Assembly: GCF_000513935.1 (NCBI RefSeq)
Contig: NZ_AZUY01000063.1
Location: forward strand, 1 to 32,020
Reading direction: 5' to 3'
DNA length: 32,020 bases
Source of the DNA: Mesorhizobium sp. WSM3626
Lineage (GTDB): Bacteria; Pseudomonadota; Alphaproteobacteria; Rhizobiales; Rhizobiaceae
Shown here: piece after piece, positions 14,817 to 22,834 of the stretch
How the letters are laid out: each line of letters opens with the position of its first letter
How positions within the stretch are numbered: position 1 is the stretch's first letter
Made by a program: the position numbers and the translations under genes
The notes under the pieces: generated by a model
The model's database searches: none
What the model was told of the DNA's origin: nothing
Seen by the model: the letters and a program-made list of their open reading frames with translations, nothing else

Positions 14817-15015
14817 GAAGCTGGGGGCTTGTTGCAGGGCTATGAGAAACGCGAGACCACAGTCAATTGCGGCTGGATTGCGCCTCGTCTAGTGGGATGG
14901 CCAGTAAAATTTTCGCGATTTGTACGATTGATGACAGAACTCGCCGCCTAAGCAATATTCGATGATCGGTGCGTACGAAATCGACAATGCTCAGCGCCGT
15001 CGATATCGCTTGGCG

Positions 15016-16785
15016 TTAGCCAGCGCTGCCGAGTCCGGCGGCGCGTAACGCGCCGACCAAGCGCTCGGTCAGATCGGCCGGATATTTTCGGTCAATGAAG
15101 GTCGCGCGCGGATTGGCGGCGAATTTCGGAAATTTGGCGTTCAGCTCGTCGAGCAGCTTGCGCGCCAGATTGTCCTGACCGGCGATCTTGGCGCCGATCA
15201 GCCGGGCGGCAAGATAGTGCGATTTCGTTGCGGTTGTTCTCAGAGAGGAACTGGCGATCGCCGCCTTGTTCATGTCGCCAAGCATGAGTTCGCCGGCGAA
15301 AAGTCCAAAATCCCACCATGTCGGATGACCGCTGGAGGCGTCCACTGCCTGGGCCAGGATCGGCGTCCCCTCGGCATACCGGCCGGCGAAAATCAGCCCG
15401 TAACCGTAGGCGGCAGCCATGGCTATATCGTAGTGGTTAAGGTCATAGGCCTTGCGCATCCAGCGCAGCGCCTCGTCGGCATTGCCAAGTCGCGAATAGA
15501 TGTAGCCATAGGCGCGATGCGCGTTGGGGCTGGTCGGTCCCATCTGCACGGCGCGGTGGGCAAATGTAAGCGCCTTGTCGATCGTCGCATCGGGCGGGTA
15601 GGCGTAGTGGTCGTTCACCGCCTCGAGCTGCAACGAAGCGAGCTCGGAATAAACCAGCGACGATTTGGCACCGTTTTCGGCGAGGTTTTCGAGGCAGCGA
15701 TAGGCGGCCTCGTGGGTCCTGGCGTTCTGGTCGAGATAGTATTTGCCGTTGAACAACAGGCACCGCGTCAGGCCGGCTTGTATGCCGCTCTGTTCGAGAT
15801 AGTTGTAGATCGTGCCGGAGTCGGGAAGAGCGGACGTCAAGATGCCGGCTATACGGCTCTCGACGGCGGTGGGTGCGCTGTCGGCGGCGGTCAGGTTGCG
15901 CGACAAAAGCACCCGTCCGGTCGCCACGCTCTGCAGTTCGATCGTGATGTCACCGGTATCCGGTCCAGGCAGAATGTCGAAGATGAAGCTCGTGGCATTG
16001 GTGACCGGATCGGTCGTGTCGACCGTGTCGCGACCGATGAAGTCGATCGTATCGAAGCCGCTCAGGCCGGCGCGCAGCGTTGCGGCGACACGGCTGGCAT
16101 CCGTGCCGCTGGCCTTGACGGCGATGTAGACGAGCGGCAAGTCCTCGCTGGACGACGCGACGCTGCCGGTCAGGCCCGCGGTCTCGAGCGTGGCCGCAAG
16201 GTCGCCGCCTGCCAGCAGCGCACCGCTGCCCTGACGCAGGATCAAAACGCCGAGCATGGCGATGACGACGGCGATCGCCATCCAGAAAAATCTGAGGTGA
16301 CGTGCCACCGACGGCGCCGACGCGACCATCGGTGCCGGCAAGGCAGCGGCCGGAATGGCACTTTCGGCAGTGTCGCGTTGCGCCGATGGAGCCGCGGCCG
16401 CTCCGTTCTGGATGGCGGGTTGGGACGTCTCCGGCAAGCGGATTGCGTTGAGCTCATAGGCCGGGACATAGCCGCCGCGCGGAATGGCTATGCGGACAGG
16501 CTCGGCAACACCTTCATTGGCAAAATACTGCTCCAGCAAATCGCGCAGCCGGCCGGCCTGGACCCGCACCACCGCGTCGGTCGAAGGATCGAAATCGCCA
16601 TCCTTGCCGAAGACATCCATGGCGATGGAAAAGCCCTTGAGCCTGTCGGCTTCGCCGGCCTGTTCGCGCTCGACAAGATAACGCAGCAGCTTGCGTGCCC
16701 GTTCGGATCTTCCGAACGTTTCGCTGGCAAGCAGTCGCTCCAATGTTTCGCGCACTGCGGGGGCGGCAGGCGTGGCATGCTGCAA
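15016..16785 (-). CDS. Membrane protein with regulator-like N-terminus and TPR C-terminus
   Basis: The 589-residue protein has three parts. Residues about 10-115 form a domain with RSERARKLLRYLVE and VRVQAGRLRDLLEQYF, often seen at the N-terminus of rhizobial proteins annotated as adenylate cyclase-like or TPR regulators. A membrane segment follows at about 166-183 (FFWMAIAVVIAMLGVLIL). The rest, presumably periplasmic, has TPR-like helices (NAHRAYGYIYSRLGNADEAL, about 435-500). No cyclase catalytic domain is present. I chose the TTG at 16785, preceded by GAGAGG. The in-frame ATG at 16860 would include the putative promoter. A role in transmembrane signalling is inferred. Confidence 0.75.
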   Translation of the reverse strand: MQHATPAAPAVRETLERLLASETFGRSERARKLLRYLVEREQAGEADRLKGFSIAMDVFGKDGDFDPSTDAVVRVQAGRLRDLLEQYFANEGVAEPVRIAIPRGGYVPAYELNAIRLPETSQPAIQNGAAAAPSAQRDTAESAIPAAALPAPMVASAPSVARHLRFFWMAIAVVIAMLGVLILRQGSGALLAGGDLAATLETAGLTGSVASSSEDLPLVYIAVKASGTDASRVAATLRAGLSGFDTIDFIGRDTVDTTDPVTNATSFIFDILPGPDTGDITIELQSVATGRVLLSRNLTAADSAPTAVESRIAGILTSALPDSGTIYNYLEQSGIQAGLTRCLLFNGKYYLDQNARTHEAAYRCLENLAENGAKSSLVYSELASLQLEAVNDHYAYPPDATIDKALTFAHRAVQMGPTSPNAHRAYGYIYSRLGNADEALRWMRKAYDLNHYDIAMAAAYGYGLIFAGRYAEGTPILAQAVDASSGHPTWWDFGLFAGELMLGDMNKAAIASSSLRTTATKSHYLAARLIGAKIAGQDNLARKLLDELNAKFPKFAANPRATFIDRKYPADLTERLVGALRAAGLGSAG

Positions 16786-16824
16786 GTGTCGATCCTCTCG
16801 AAGTCGGCACAGGTTAAGGCACGG

Positions 16825-16852
16825 ATCATATAATGCCCGCACCGCCATACAA
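16825..16852 (-). promoter_or_regulatory. Candidate promoter of the TPR membrane protein
   Basis: On the minus strand TTGTAT (16847-16852) and TATGAT (16825-16830) are 16 bases apart. The predicted transcript start near 16818 leaves a 30-base leader before the TTG at 16785, consistent with the chosen start. Confidence 0.4.
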
Positions 16853-16881
16853 GTATACACGCATTATGTGATCGCGTACCT

Positions 16882-16901
16882 CACCGGATATTTTTCCGGT
16901 G
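16882..16901. repeat. 7-bp inverted repeat upstream of the TPR gene promoter
   Basis: CACCGGA (16882-16888) and TCCGGTG (16895-16901) are perfect inverted copies around TATTTT. The repeat lies about 30 bp upstream of the putative -35 and could be an activator site. Confidence 0.4.
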
Positions 16902-16975
16902 GTTAACGGCCCGGCCGGTGTCGGTCACGGGATGGTCGTGGGAGCCAGTCGAGGCCAAAGCCTTGTGCTGGTTTG

Positions 16976-17013
16976 AAAAAATGGCGGCGCGAGGGAGCTG
17001 CTCCCGCGCCGCC
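16976..17013 (-). terminator. Rho-independent terminator of leuA
   Basis: On the minus strand GGCGGCGC and GGGAG pair with CTCCC and GCGCCGCC (two-base bulge, three-base loop), followed by ATTTTTTC. It starts 12 bases after the leuA stop codon. Confidence 0.88.
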
Positions 17014-17024
17014 GACGACCGATG

Positions 17025-18764
17025 CTATCGCGCTCTGCGACCGACGATACGGTTGGCCGCCGACGTCACCGCTTCCAGCGAAGCGGCGACGATATTGGTG
17101 TTGATGCCGGCGCCGAACAGCTTGCCGCCGGGATATTCCATCTCGACATAGGAGATGGCCGATGCATTCGAGCCTCGCTGCATCGAATGCTCGGAATAAT
17201 CGAGCACCGACATCTCGACGCCGACATGGCGCGACAGCGCATCGACGAAAGCGTCGATCGGGCCGGTGCCGGTGCCCGATATCGTCGTTTCCTTGCCATT
17301 GTCGAGGATGACCGCCTCGACCACGCGCCGGCCCTTCACCTCGGTATCCGGATAGGTGTGGTGGTCGAGGAATTTCAGCCGGGCGCCCGGCTGGTCGACA
17401 TAGGTTTCGAGGAAGCGGTCATGAATACGCTTTGCCGGCACTTCCTTGCCTTCGGCGTCGGTGATCGCCTGGATCGCCTGGCTGAACTCGATCTGCAGGT
17501 TGCGCGGCAAATTGAGGCCGTAGTCGGCCTGCAGCACATAGGCGATGCCGCCCTTGCCCGACTGCGAGTTGATGCGGATGATGGCCTCGTAGCTGCGGCC
17601 GACATCGGCGGGATCGATCGGCAGGTAAGGTACTTCCCAATGCGGCGTGTTGGCCTTCTTCAGCGCCTTCATGCCCTTGTTGATGGCGTCCTGGTGCGAG
17701 CCGGAAAAGGCGGTGTAGACGAGCTCGCCGACATAGGGATGGCGCTCGGGAATCTTCAGCTGGTTCGAATATTCGTAGACGTCCTTCATCCGGTTGATGT
17801 CGGAGCAGTCGATGCCGGGATCGACGCCTTGCGTGTACATGTTGAGCGCCAGCGTGACGATGTCGACATTGCCGGTGCGCTCGCCATTGCCGAACAGCGT
17901 GCCTTCGACGCGGTCGGCGCCGGCCATCAGGCCGAGTTCGGTCGTGGCGATGCCGGTGCCGCGGTCATTGTGCGGATGCAGCGAGAGGATCAGGTTTTCG
18001 CGGTTGTCGAGGTTGCGGCACATCCACTCGATGCGATCGGCATAGATGTTGGGCGTCGACATCTCGACCGTCGACGGCAGGTTGATGATCAGCTTGTTGT
18101 CAGGCGTCGGCCTGACGATCTCGGTGACGGCGTTGCAAATCTCCAGCGCGACCTCGAGTTCGGTGCCGGTGAAGCTCTCCGGCGAATATTCGAAGCGATA
18201 GCCGCCGCCGGCCTTGGTCGCCATCTCGGTGATCATCTTGGCGGCGTCGGTGGCGATGCGCTTGATGCCGCCGACATCTTTCTCGAAGACGACACGGCGC
18301 TGCAACTCGCTGGTCGAGTTGTAGAAATGCACGATCGGGTTGGTGGCGCCCTTCAGCGCCTCGAAGGTGCGGCTGATCAGTTCGGGCCGGCACTGTACCA
18401 GCACCTGCAACGACACATCGGCCGGCACATTGCCTTCCTCGATGCACCAGCGGGCGAAATCGAAATCGGTCTGCGAAGCCGACGGGAAGCCGATTTCGAT
18501 CTCCTTGAAGCCCATGTCGAGCAGCAGGCCGAACATGCGCGCCTTGCGCTCGTGGCCCATCGGATCGATCAGCGCCTGGTTGCCGTCGCGCAGGTCGACC
18601 GAGCACCAGATAGGCGCCTTGTCGATGATCTTCGAGGGCCAGGTCCGGTCGGTGAGGCCGACGGTAGGGTAGGGCTGATATTTTCGAGCCGCGTCCGGCA
18701 TGCCCCGGCCACCTTGCTTGCCGGTCGCGGCCTCGCTGGCGCGGATGTCTTCTCGTGCGTTCAT
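17025..18764 (-). CDS. leuA: 2-isopropylmalate synthase (LeuA type 2)
   Basis: The 579-residue enzyme condenses acetyl-CoA with 2-ketoisovalerate, the first committed step of leucine synthesis. The TIM-barrel catalytic domain carries the signature SVDLRDGNQALIDPM, the metal-binding LHPHNDRGTG and the GNGERTGN loop. The C-terminal part (about 440-579) is the leucine-binding LeuA dimerisation domain (SGTGTGPIDAFVDAL), which gives feedback inhibition. Length and motifs fit the type 2 form found in actinobacteria and rhizobia. The ATG at 18764 follows GGGAGAA at eight bases. Upstream lies a leader peptide with a leucine run and a stable hairpin, and a strong terminator follows. Confidence 0.97.
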   Translation of the reverse strand: MNAREDIRASEAATGKQGGRGMPDAARKYQPYPTVGLTDRTWPSKIIDKAPIWCSVDLRDGNQALIDPMGHERKARMFGLLLDMGFKEIEIGFPSASQTDFDFARWCIEEGNVPADVSLQVLVQCRPELISRTFEALKGATNPIVHFYNSTSELQRRVVFEKDVGGIKRIATDAAKMITEMATKAGGGYRFEYSPESFTGTELEVALEICNAVTEIVRPTPDNKLIINLPSTVEMSTPNIYADRIEWMCRNLDNRENLILSLHPHNDRGTGIATTELGLMAGADRVEGTLFGNGERTGNVDIVTLALNMYTQGVDPGIDCSDINRMKDVYEYSNQLKIPERHPYVGELVYTAFSGSHQDAINKGMKALKKANTPHWEVPYLPIDPADVGRSYEAIIRINSQSGKGGIAYVLQADYGLNLPRNLQIEFSQAIQAITDAEGKEVPAKRIHDRFLETYVDQPGARLKFLDHHTYPDTEVKGRRVVEAVILDNGKETTISGTGTGPIDAFVDALSRHVGVEMSVLDYSEHSMQRGSNASAISYVEMEYPGGKLFGAGINTNIVAASLEAVTSAANRIVGRRAR

Positions 18765-18861
18765 CGTCGTTTCTCCCGGCGGCTGGCGGGTCCACCTGTC
18801 AGGCGGATGTGGTGCCAAGCGGCGCCTTTACCAGAATTTCATTCGCTTGATATGATTTGCC

Positions 18862-18906
18862 AAGGAGCATGCGCTTGCGCGGCGGTTCGACCGCCGGGCG
18901 CTCCTT
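18862..18906 (-). promoter_or_regulatory. Attenuator-like hairpin between leu leader and leuA
   Basis: AAGGAGC (18862-18868) pairs with GCTCCTT (18900-18906), enclosing an inner stem CGGCGGT/ACCGCCG (18880-18886 with 18890-18896). The outer arm begins on the leader stop codon. On the mRNA, GAAGGAGC can also pair with GCTTCTTC inside the leucine codon run (one G-U pair), so the two structures compete. No T-tract follows the hairpin, so termination may be Rho-aided or control may act another way. Confidence 0.55.
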
Positions 18907-19022
18907 CAGCGAACCCGGCGATCGCCGATAAGGCCGAGAAGAAGCAGGGTCGAGGCAAGCGCGCGCACGGTCTCGCCGGCAAAGCCGGTCTGACGGGAAG
19001 CGGTGGTGGCGCGCGTGTTCAT
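18906..19022 (-). CDS. leu operon leader peptide
   Basis: A 38-codon ORF (MNTRATTASRQ...) contains four consecutive leucine codons (CTG CTT CTT CTC) then Gly-Leu, near its end, 140 bases upstream of leuA. Ribosome stalling on such a run under leucine shortage is the known basis of leu attenuation. An in-frame ATG at 19034 would add four codons. The predicted transcript start lies at or next to the ATG at 19022, so the leader may be translated without an upstream ribosome-binding site. Confidence 0.7.
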   Translation of the reverse strand: MNTRATTASRQTGFAGETVRALASTLLLLGLIGDRRVR

Positions 19023-19046
19023 GGTCGCTCTCATACAGGAGCGACC
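19023..19046. promoter_or_regulatory. Dyad overlapping the leu leader promoter
   Basis: GGTCGCTC (19023-19030) and GAGCGACC (19039-19046) are perfect 8-bp inverted copies with an 8-base spacer, ending at the base next to the leader ATG. The repeat covers the putative -10 hexamer of the leader promoter, as a repressor operator would. Confidence 0.55.
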
Positions 19047-19058
19047 TGTTGGAGGCAA
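19030..19058 (-). promoter_or_regulatory. Candidate leu leader promoter
   Basis: On the minus strand TTGCCT (19053-19058) and TATGAG (19030-19035) are 17 bases apart, with seven bases from the -10 to the leader ATG. Each hexamer matches the sigma70 consensus at four of six positions. Confidence 0.45.
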
Positions 19059-19168
19059 GCGGGGCCGGAACGCGTCCGATATTATGCCTGATGCGGATGC
19101 TCTTCCCCGCGCGCTGCAAATGCGCCAGACTTGACCGGTGGCGGGGTGCCGCCGGCAGGGGGTCGTCC

Positions 19169-20332
19169 ATGAATTTCGTGTTCTTCTCGCCGCATTTTCC
19201 CGCCAATGGCGCCGATTTCTGCGATCGGCTGAAGAAGGCCGGCGCGACGGTGCTCGGCATTGGCGACGCACCCTTTGACGCGCTGGACGGCAAGCTGAAG
19301 GCGGCGCTTTCGGAATATTACCGCGTCGCCGACATGGAGGACTATGAGCCGGTGTTCCGGGCCATCGGGCATTTCATCCACAAATGGGGCCGCATCGACC
19401 GGTTCGAATCGCTCAACGAGCACTGGCTGGAACTGGAAGCCAACATCCGCACAGACTTCAACATCTACGGCACCAAACTCGATTTTGTGAAGAATCTGAA
19501 GCGCAAGAGCCGCATGCGCGCCTTCTTCCGCAAGAGCGGCGTCGAGATCATCGCGCAGCGCAAATGTTCCGACCGGGCCGGCGCCATGACCTTCATCCGC
19601 CGCGTCGGCTATCCCGTGGTGGTCAAACCGGATTCAGGCTCCGGCGCTTCGAACACGTTCAAGATCTCCAATGCGAAAGAGCTCGACCAGTTCTTCCGGG
19701 ACAAGCCGGAGGATGTGACCTTCGTCATGGAGCAGTTCATCGAGGGGCTGGTGGTGACTTATGACGGGCTGGTCAACCGCGACGGCGAGGTGGTGCTGGC
19801 GGCCAGCCACCGCTACGACCAGAGCGTCATGGATGTGGTCAACAAGGACCGCCACATGAGTTACACCTGCTTTCCCCGGATCAGGCCTGTCGTCGAGGAA
19901 GCCGGCCGCAAGATCCTGAAAGCATTCGACGTGCGCGAACGCTTTTTCCACATCGAGCTGTTCGAGACCAGGGATGACCGCATCATCGCACTGGAGGTCA
20001 ACATGCGCCCGCCCGGCGCCTGGATGACCGACGCGATCAACTACACGTTCGACATCGATGTCTACGCGGCGTGGGCGGACATGGTGGTCAAGGACGCCGC
20101 CGGCGGCCCTTATGAGGGCAAGTATTTCACCGCCTATGCCAGCCGCAAGCGCCACCTCGACTATTTGCACAGCCATGCGGACGTGCTAGCCGCGCACGGC
20201 GACAAGATCGTCCATCATCAGCCGATAGAGGTTTTCAGCCGCGCCATGGGGAATTACGCCTATCAGATGCGCTCGAAGGACCAGGCGGAGCTGCGCGAGG
20301 CGGTGGCCTATATCCACGCGGAAAAGGCTTGA
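19169..20332 (+). CDS. ATP-grasp domain ligase of unknown substrate
   Basis: The 387-residue protein has the ATP-grasp fold. An N-terminal Rossmann-like part (1-110) is followed by the ATP-binding lysine and glycine loop (YPVVVKPDSGSGAS, Lys153), the adenine-contact segment VMEQFIEGLVVTYDG (Glu188 region) and the metal-binding ALEVNMRPPG (Glu276, Asn278). ATP-grasp enzymes join a carboxylate to an amine, thiol or similar group through an acyl-phosphate. The closest known shapes are carbamoyl-phosphate-synthase-like and biotin-carboxylase-like ligases, and no known pathway enzyme is recognised. The ATG at 19169 follows AGGGGG at seven bases. It is translated together with the esterase gene five bases downstream and is divergent from the leu leader. 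Confidence 0.85.
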   Translation: MNFVFFSPHFPANGADFCDRLKKAGATVLGIGDAPFDALDGKLKAALSEYYRVADMEDYEPVFRAIGHFIHKWGRIDRFESLNEHWLELEANIRTDFNIYGTKLDFVKNLKRKSRMRAFFRKSGVEIIAQRKCSDRAGAMTFIRRVGYPVVVKPDSGSGASNTFKISNAKELDQFFRDKPEDVTFVMEQFIEGLVVTYDGLVNRDGEVVLAASHRYDQSVMDVVNKDRHMSYTCFPRIRPVVEEAGRKILKAFDVRERFFHIELFETRDDRIIALEVNMRPPGAWMTDAINYTFDIDVYAAWADMVVKDAAGGPYEGKYFTAYASRKRHLDYLHSHADVLAAHGDKIVHHQPIEVFSRAMGNYAYQMRSKDQAELREAVAYIHAEKA

Positions 20333-20337
20333 GGCCC

Positions 20338-21114
20338 ATGGACGTCTCCTATCACAAGGCTTTCGCCCGCAATCTCGGCCGCGACATGGAATACAAGCGC
20401 TACGGCCATGCCGGCCGGCCAGTTGTGGTGTTCCCGACCTCGCAGGGCCGGTTCTACCAGTTCGAGGATTCCGGTGGGGTGGGGGCGCTCGCCGAGTTCA
20501 TCGACACCGGCCGCATCCAGCTGTTCACCGTCGACGGCATCGATTCGGAATCCTTCTTCGCCAAGCATGTCGATGCCGCGCACCGTATCGCCCGCCACGA
20601 GGCCTATTTCCGCTATGTGCGAGAGGAAGCACTGCCGGAATTTCTGGAAACCGCCGCGCGAGCCAATGGTGGACGGCGGCTGAAGCCGGTGTTTTCAGGC
20701 TGTTCGATGGGTGGCTACCATTCCTCGAACTTCGTCTTCCGTTTTCCCGAACTCGCCAGCGGCGTCATCTCACTGTCGGGGGTCTATTCGGCGCGCGATT
20801 TCTTCGGCACGGCGCTCGACGGCGACATCTTCTACAACTCGCCGCTCGATTATCTGCCAGGGATCGTCGACCCGAAGCTGCTGGCGCGGCTGAAGGCGCT
20901 CAGGCTGATCTTCTGCTGCGGGCAAGGCGCCTGGGAGGAGCGCATGCTGGTCGAGACGCGCCAGCTGGAACAAATCCTGCGCGACAAATCCATTCCCGCC
21001 TGGGTCGATTATTGGGGGGGCGACGTCAGCCACGACTGGCCGTGGTGGCACAAGCAGCTGGCCTATTTCTTCGGCCGCTGGCTGGATGACGATCTGATGC
21101 ACAGGCTGGACTAA
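20338..21114 (+). CDS. Esterase-like alpha/beta hydrolase, operon partner of the ATP-grasp ligase
   Basis: The 258-residue protein has the esterase-D/putative-esterase type of alpha/beta fold, with the nucleophile elbow in FSGCSMGGYHSS (Ser123) and the catalytic His in DVSHDWPWWHKQ (His232). The acid residue is not certain. There is no signal peptide, so it acts in the cytoplasm. Its ATG lies five bases after the ligase stop codon, with GAGG overlapping that stop, which points to translational coupling. The pair may build and trim, or activate and transfer, an amide- or ester-linked small molecule. This is inference. The COG4947-type esterases have no agreed function that I know of. Confidence 0.85.
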   Translation: MDVSYHKAFARNLGRDMEYKRYGHAGRPVVVFPTSQGRFYQFEDSGGVGALAEFIDTGRIQLFTVDGIDSESFFAKHVDAAHRIARHEAYFRYVREEALPEFLETAARANGGRRLKPVFSGCSMGGYHSSNFVFRFPELASGVISLSGVYSARDFFGTALDGDIFYNSPLDYLPGIVDPKLLARLKALRLIFCCGQGAWEERMLVETRQLEQILRDKSIPAWVDYWGGDVSHDWPWWHKQLAYFFGRWLDDDLMHRLD

Positions 21115-21153
21115 GATGCATTAATGTCCAGATGGCGTGCAAATGGCTGATGC

Positions 21154-22689
21154 CTACACTTCCTGGCACGCCGGCAGCGGCACGACCTCGTGTTCGGCCG
21201 CCGATCCGCGACGCAGGCCGAGAAAGACGACGAGGGCGGTGACGATGGTGATTGCCGCCAGCACGATCAGCAGCCTGTCGAACGCCGTTTCATAGGCCTC
21301 GACCAGAACGGCGGCGCCGGCCATCGGCAAATGCTGCGCGGTCCCGCCGACATTGCCGGTCACCAGCAATTGCGCGGCGGGGGAGGCATCGCTGGAAGAC
21401 GCAGCGCCTCGGCCGGCGAGTTGCGCGGCGGTGAAGCCTGACAGCGTCACCATGACGATGGCCAGTGCCACGCCCTCGCAAGCGACACGGGTGGTGTTGA
21501 AGATGCCGACCGCCATGCCGGCCCGCTCGGTCGGCACGACGCTGACGGCGAGCCCGTCCATCAATCCCCAGGGCAAGGCGATGCCGACGCCGATCAGGAT
21601 CAGCGGCGCGACCAACGCTACGCCGATCGATGGTGTCAGGCTCAGCCAGACCAAACCGGCCGCCGCGACGAGCAGGCCGAAGCCGCAGATGGTGGCCGGA
21701 GCGATCCAGCGCGCCAGCTGGCCCGCAAGCAAGGGCAGGACCAGCAACGGCCCGGAGAGGCAGATCATCAATTGCCCGGCCTTGATCTCGCTCATCCCCT
21801 CGATGCCGATGAAGCGGATCGGCAAAAGCACGAGCAGGACGACGAAGCCGTAGGCGGGCGCCGCAGCCAGGAACTGGACACCGACGAAGCGCGGATAGCG
21901 AAACAGGGTGAGATCCAGCATCGGCCGGTGCACGCGCCGCTCGACGACGACGAACAGCCCAAAGCAAAGGACGGCCACGCCGAGAAGCGTTACCACAAGA
22001 GGATCGGCCCAGCCGCTCTGCGGCGCCTGCAACACGCCATAGGTCAGCGCGGCCAGCGCGACGGTGAACGTGCCGGCGCCCGCCCAGTCGAGGCCGGTCG
22101 CATCCGGGTCACGCGATTCCCTGATGGTGCGCAGGCCGAGGATCGCCGAGGCAACCGCGAGTGCCATGACCAGAACAAAGATCGACCGCCAGCCAAACAT
22201 GGAGATGAGCAGGCCCGAGGCAATCGGGCCGAAGGCCAGCCCGATGCCGAAACTGGTGCCGAGAAAGGAGAAGGCGCGCAGCCGCAATGGTCCCTCGAAT
22301 TCCTGGGCAAGTGCCGAGGCGCCGCCGGCAAAGGCCAGGGCACTGCCGAGCCCTTGCGCGGCCCGGAAGATATCGAACCAGGCGATGTCGGGCGCCAGCA
22401 TCGCGCCGAGCGAAGCGAGGATGTAGAGGGCGAGACCGACGAGGAAGATCCGCTTGCGGCCATGATTGTCGGCCAGAGCGCCCGCTGCCATCAGGCTGGC
22501 GGCGAAGGTCAGCATGAAGGCGTTGGTCACCCAATTGAGCGTGATCGGGCTGCCGCCGAGATCGGCCGCGATACGGGAGAGCGCGACGGCCGGGCCGGTG
22601 AAAGTCAGGGGCATCGTCATGGCGGCAAGGCATACGGACAAGAGCACGAGCCATCTCTCGGCCGGGCCGGCGGTGATCTTCAAGGTCAT
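21154..22689 (-). CDS. MFS drug exporter, DHA2 (14-TM) type
   Basis: The 511-residue integral membrane protein has the length and hydrophobic pattern of 14-segment drug:H+ antiporters (EmrB/QacA group). MFS motif A is visible as GALADNHGRKRIF after the second segment, and FTGPAVALSRIAADLG and WVTNAFMLTFAASLM are typical of the first segments. It probably exports a toxic hydrophobic compound with proton entry. The ATG at 22689 follows TAGGAAA at about seven bases. The longer frame to 23142 is antisense to the LysR gene and is rejected. It is divergent from that regulator, its likely controller. Confidence 0.92.
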   Translation of the reverse strand: MTLKITAGPAERWLVLLSVCLAAMTMPLTFTGPAVALSRIAADLGGSPITLNWVTNAFMLTFAASLMAAGALADNHGRKRIFLVGLALYILASLGAMLAPDIAWFDIFRAAQGLGSALAFAGGASALAQEFEGPLRLRAFSFLGTSFGIGLAFGPIASGLLISMFGWRSIFVLVMALAVASAILGLRTIRESRDPDATGLDWAGAGTFTVALAALTYGVLQAPQSGWADPLVVTLLGVAVLCFGLFVVVERRVHRPMLDLTLFRYPRFVGVQFLAAAPAYGFVVLLVLLPIRFIGIEGMSEIKAGQLMICLSGPLLVLPLLAGQLARWIAPATICGFGLLVAAAGLVWLSLTPSIGVALVAPLILIGVGIALPWGLMDGLAVSVVPTERAGMAVGIFNTTRVACEGVALAIVMVTLSGFTAAQLAGRGAASSSDASPAAQLLVTGNVGGTAQHLPMAGAAVLVEAYETAFDRLLIVLAAITIVTALVVFLGLRRGSAAEHEVVPLPACQEV

Positions 22690-22834
22690 GGATTTTCCTA
22701 TCTGAGTAGTCTGCGCCGGCATGCCGCTCAATCGCGGCGCCCGGTCATGACGACCAAGATAGGTCAGAGACAGATCAGGAAGAATGGTATCAAATATCTC
22801 GACATAACGGAACGAAACGCTCGAATGGAGCAAT
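22690..22834. promoter_or_regulatory. Divergent MFS-LysR control region
   Basis: The 145-bp gap must contain both promoters and the LysR-binding site. An AT-rich stretch around 22785-22810 (GGTATCAAATATC) could hold a T-N11-A box, but no unequivocal dyad was found. Confidence 0.35.

Noticed and set aside
15217..16833. 538-codon plus-strand frame antisense to the TPR membrane protein
   Set aside because: The composition looks like reverse-strand translation, and the minus-strand frame has a coherent domain order and a membrane segment.
18811..18826. Second hairpin GGTGCC/GGCGCC upstream of leuA
   Set aside because: On the mRNA strand it contains a C-A mismatch and has no T-tract, so it is too weak to annotate.
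17022..19091. 689-codon plus-strand frame antisense to leuA
   Set aside because: leuA is unmistakable on the other strand, so the long open frame is a codon-bias artefact.
18799..19293. 164-codon minus-strand frame overlapping the leu leader
   Set aside because: It is out of frame with the leader peptide and overlaps the ATP-grasp gene start. The short Leu-rich leader explains the region better.
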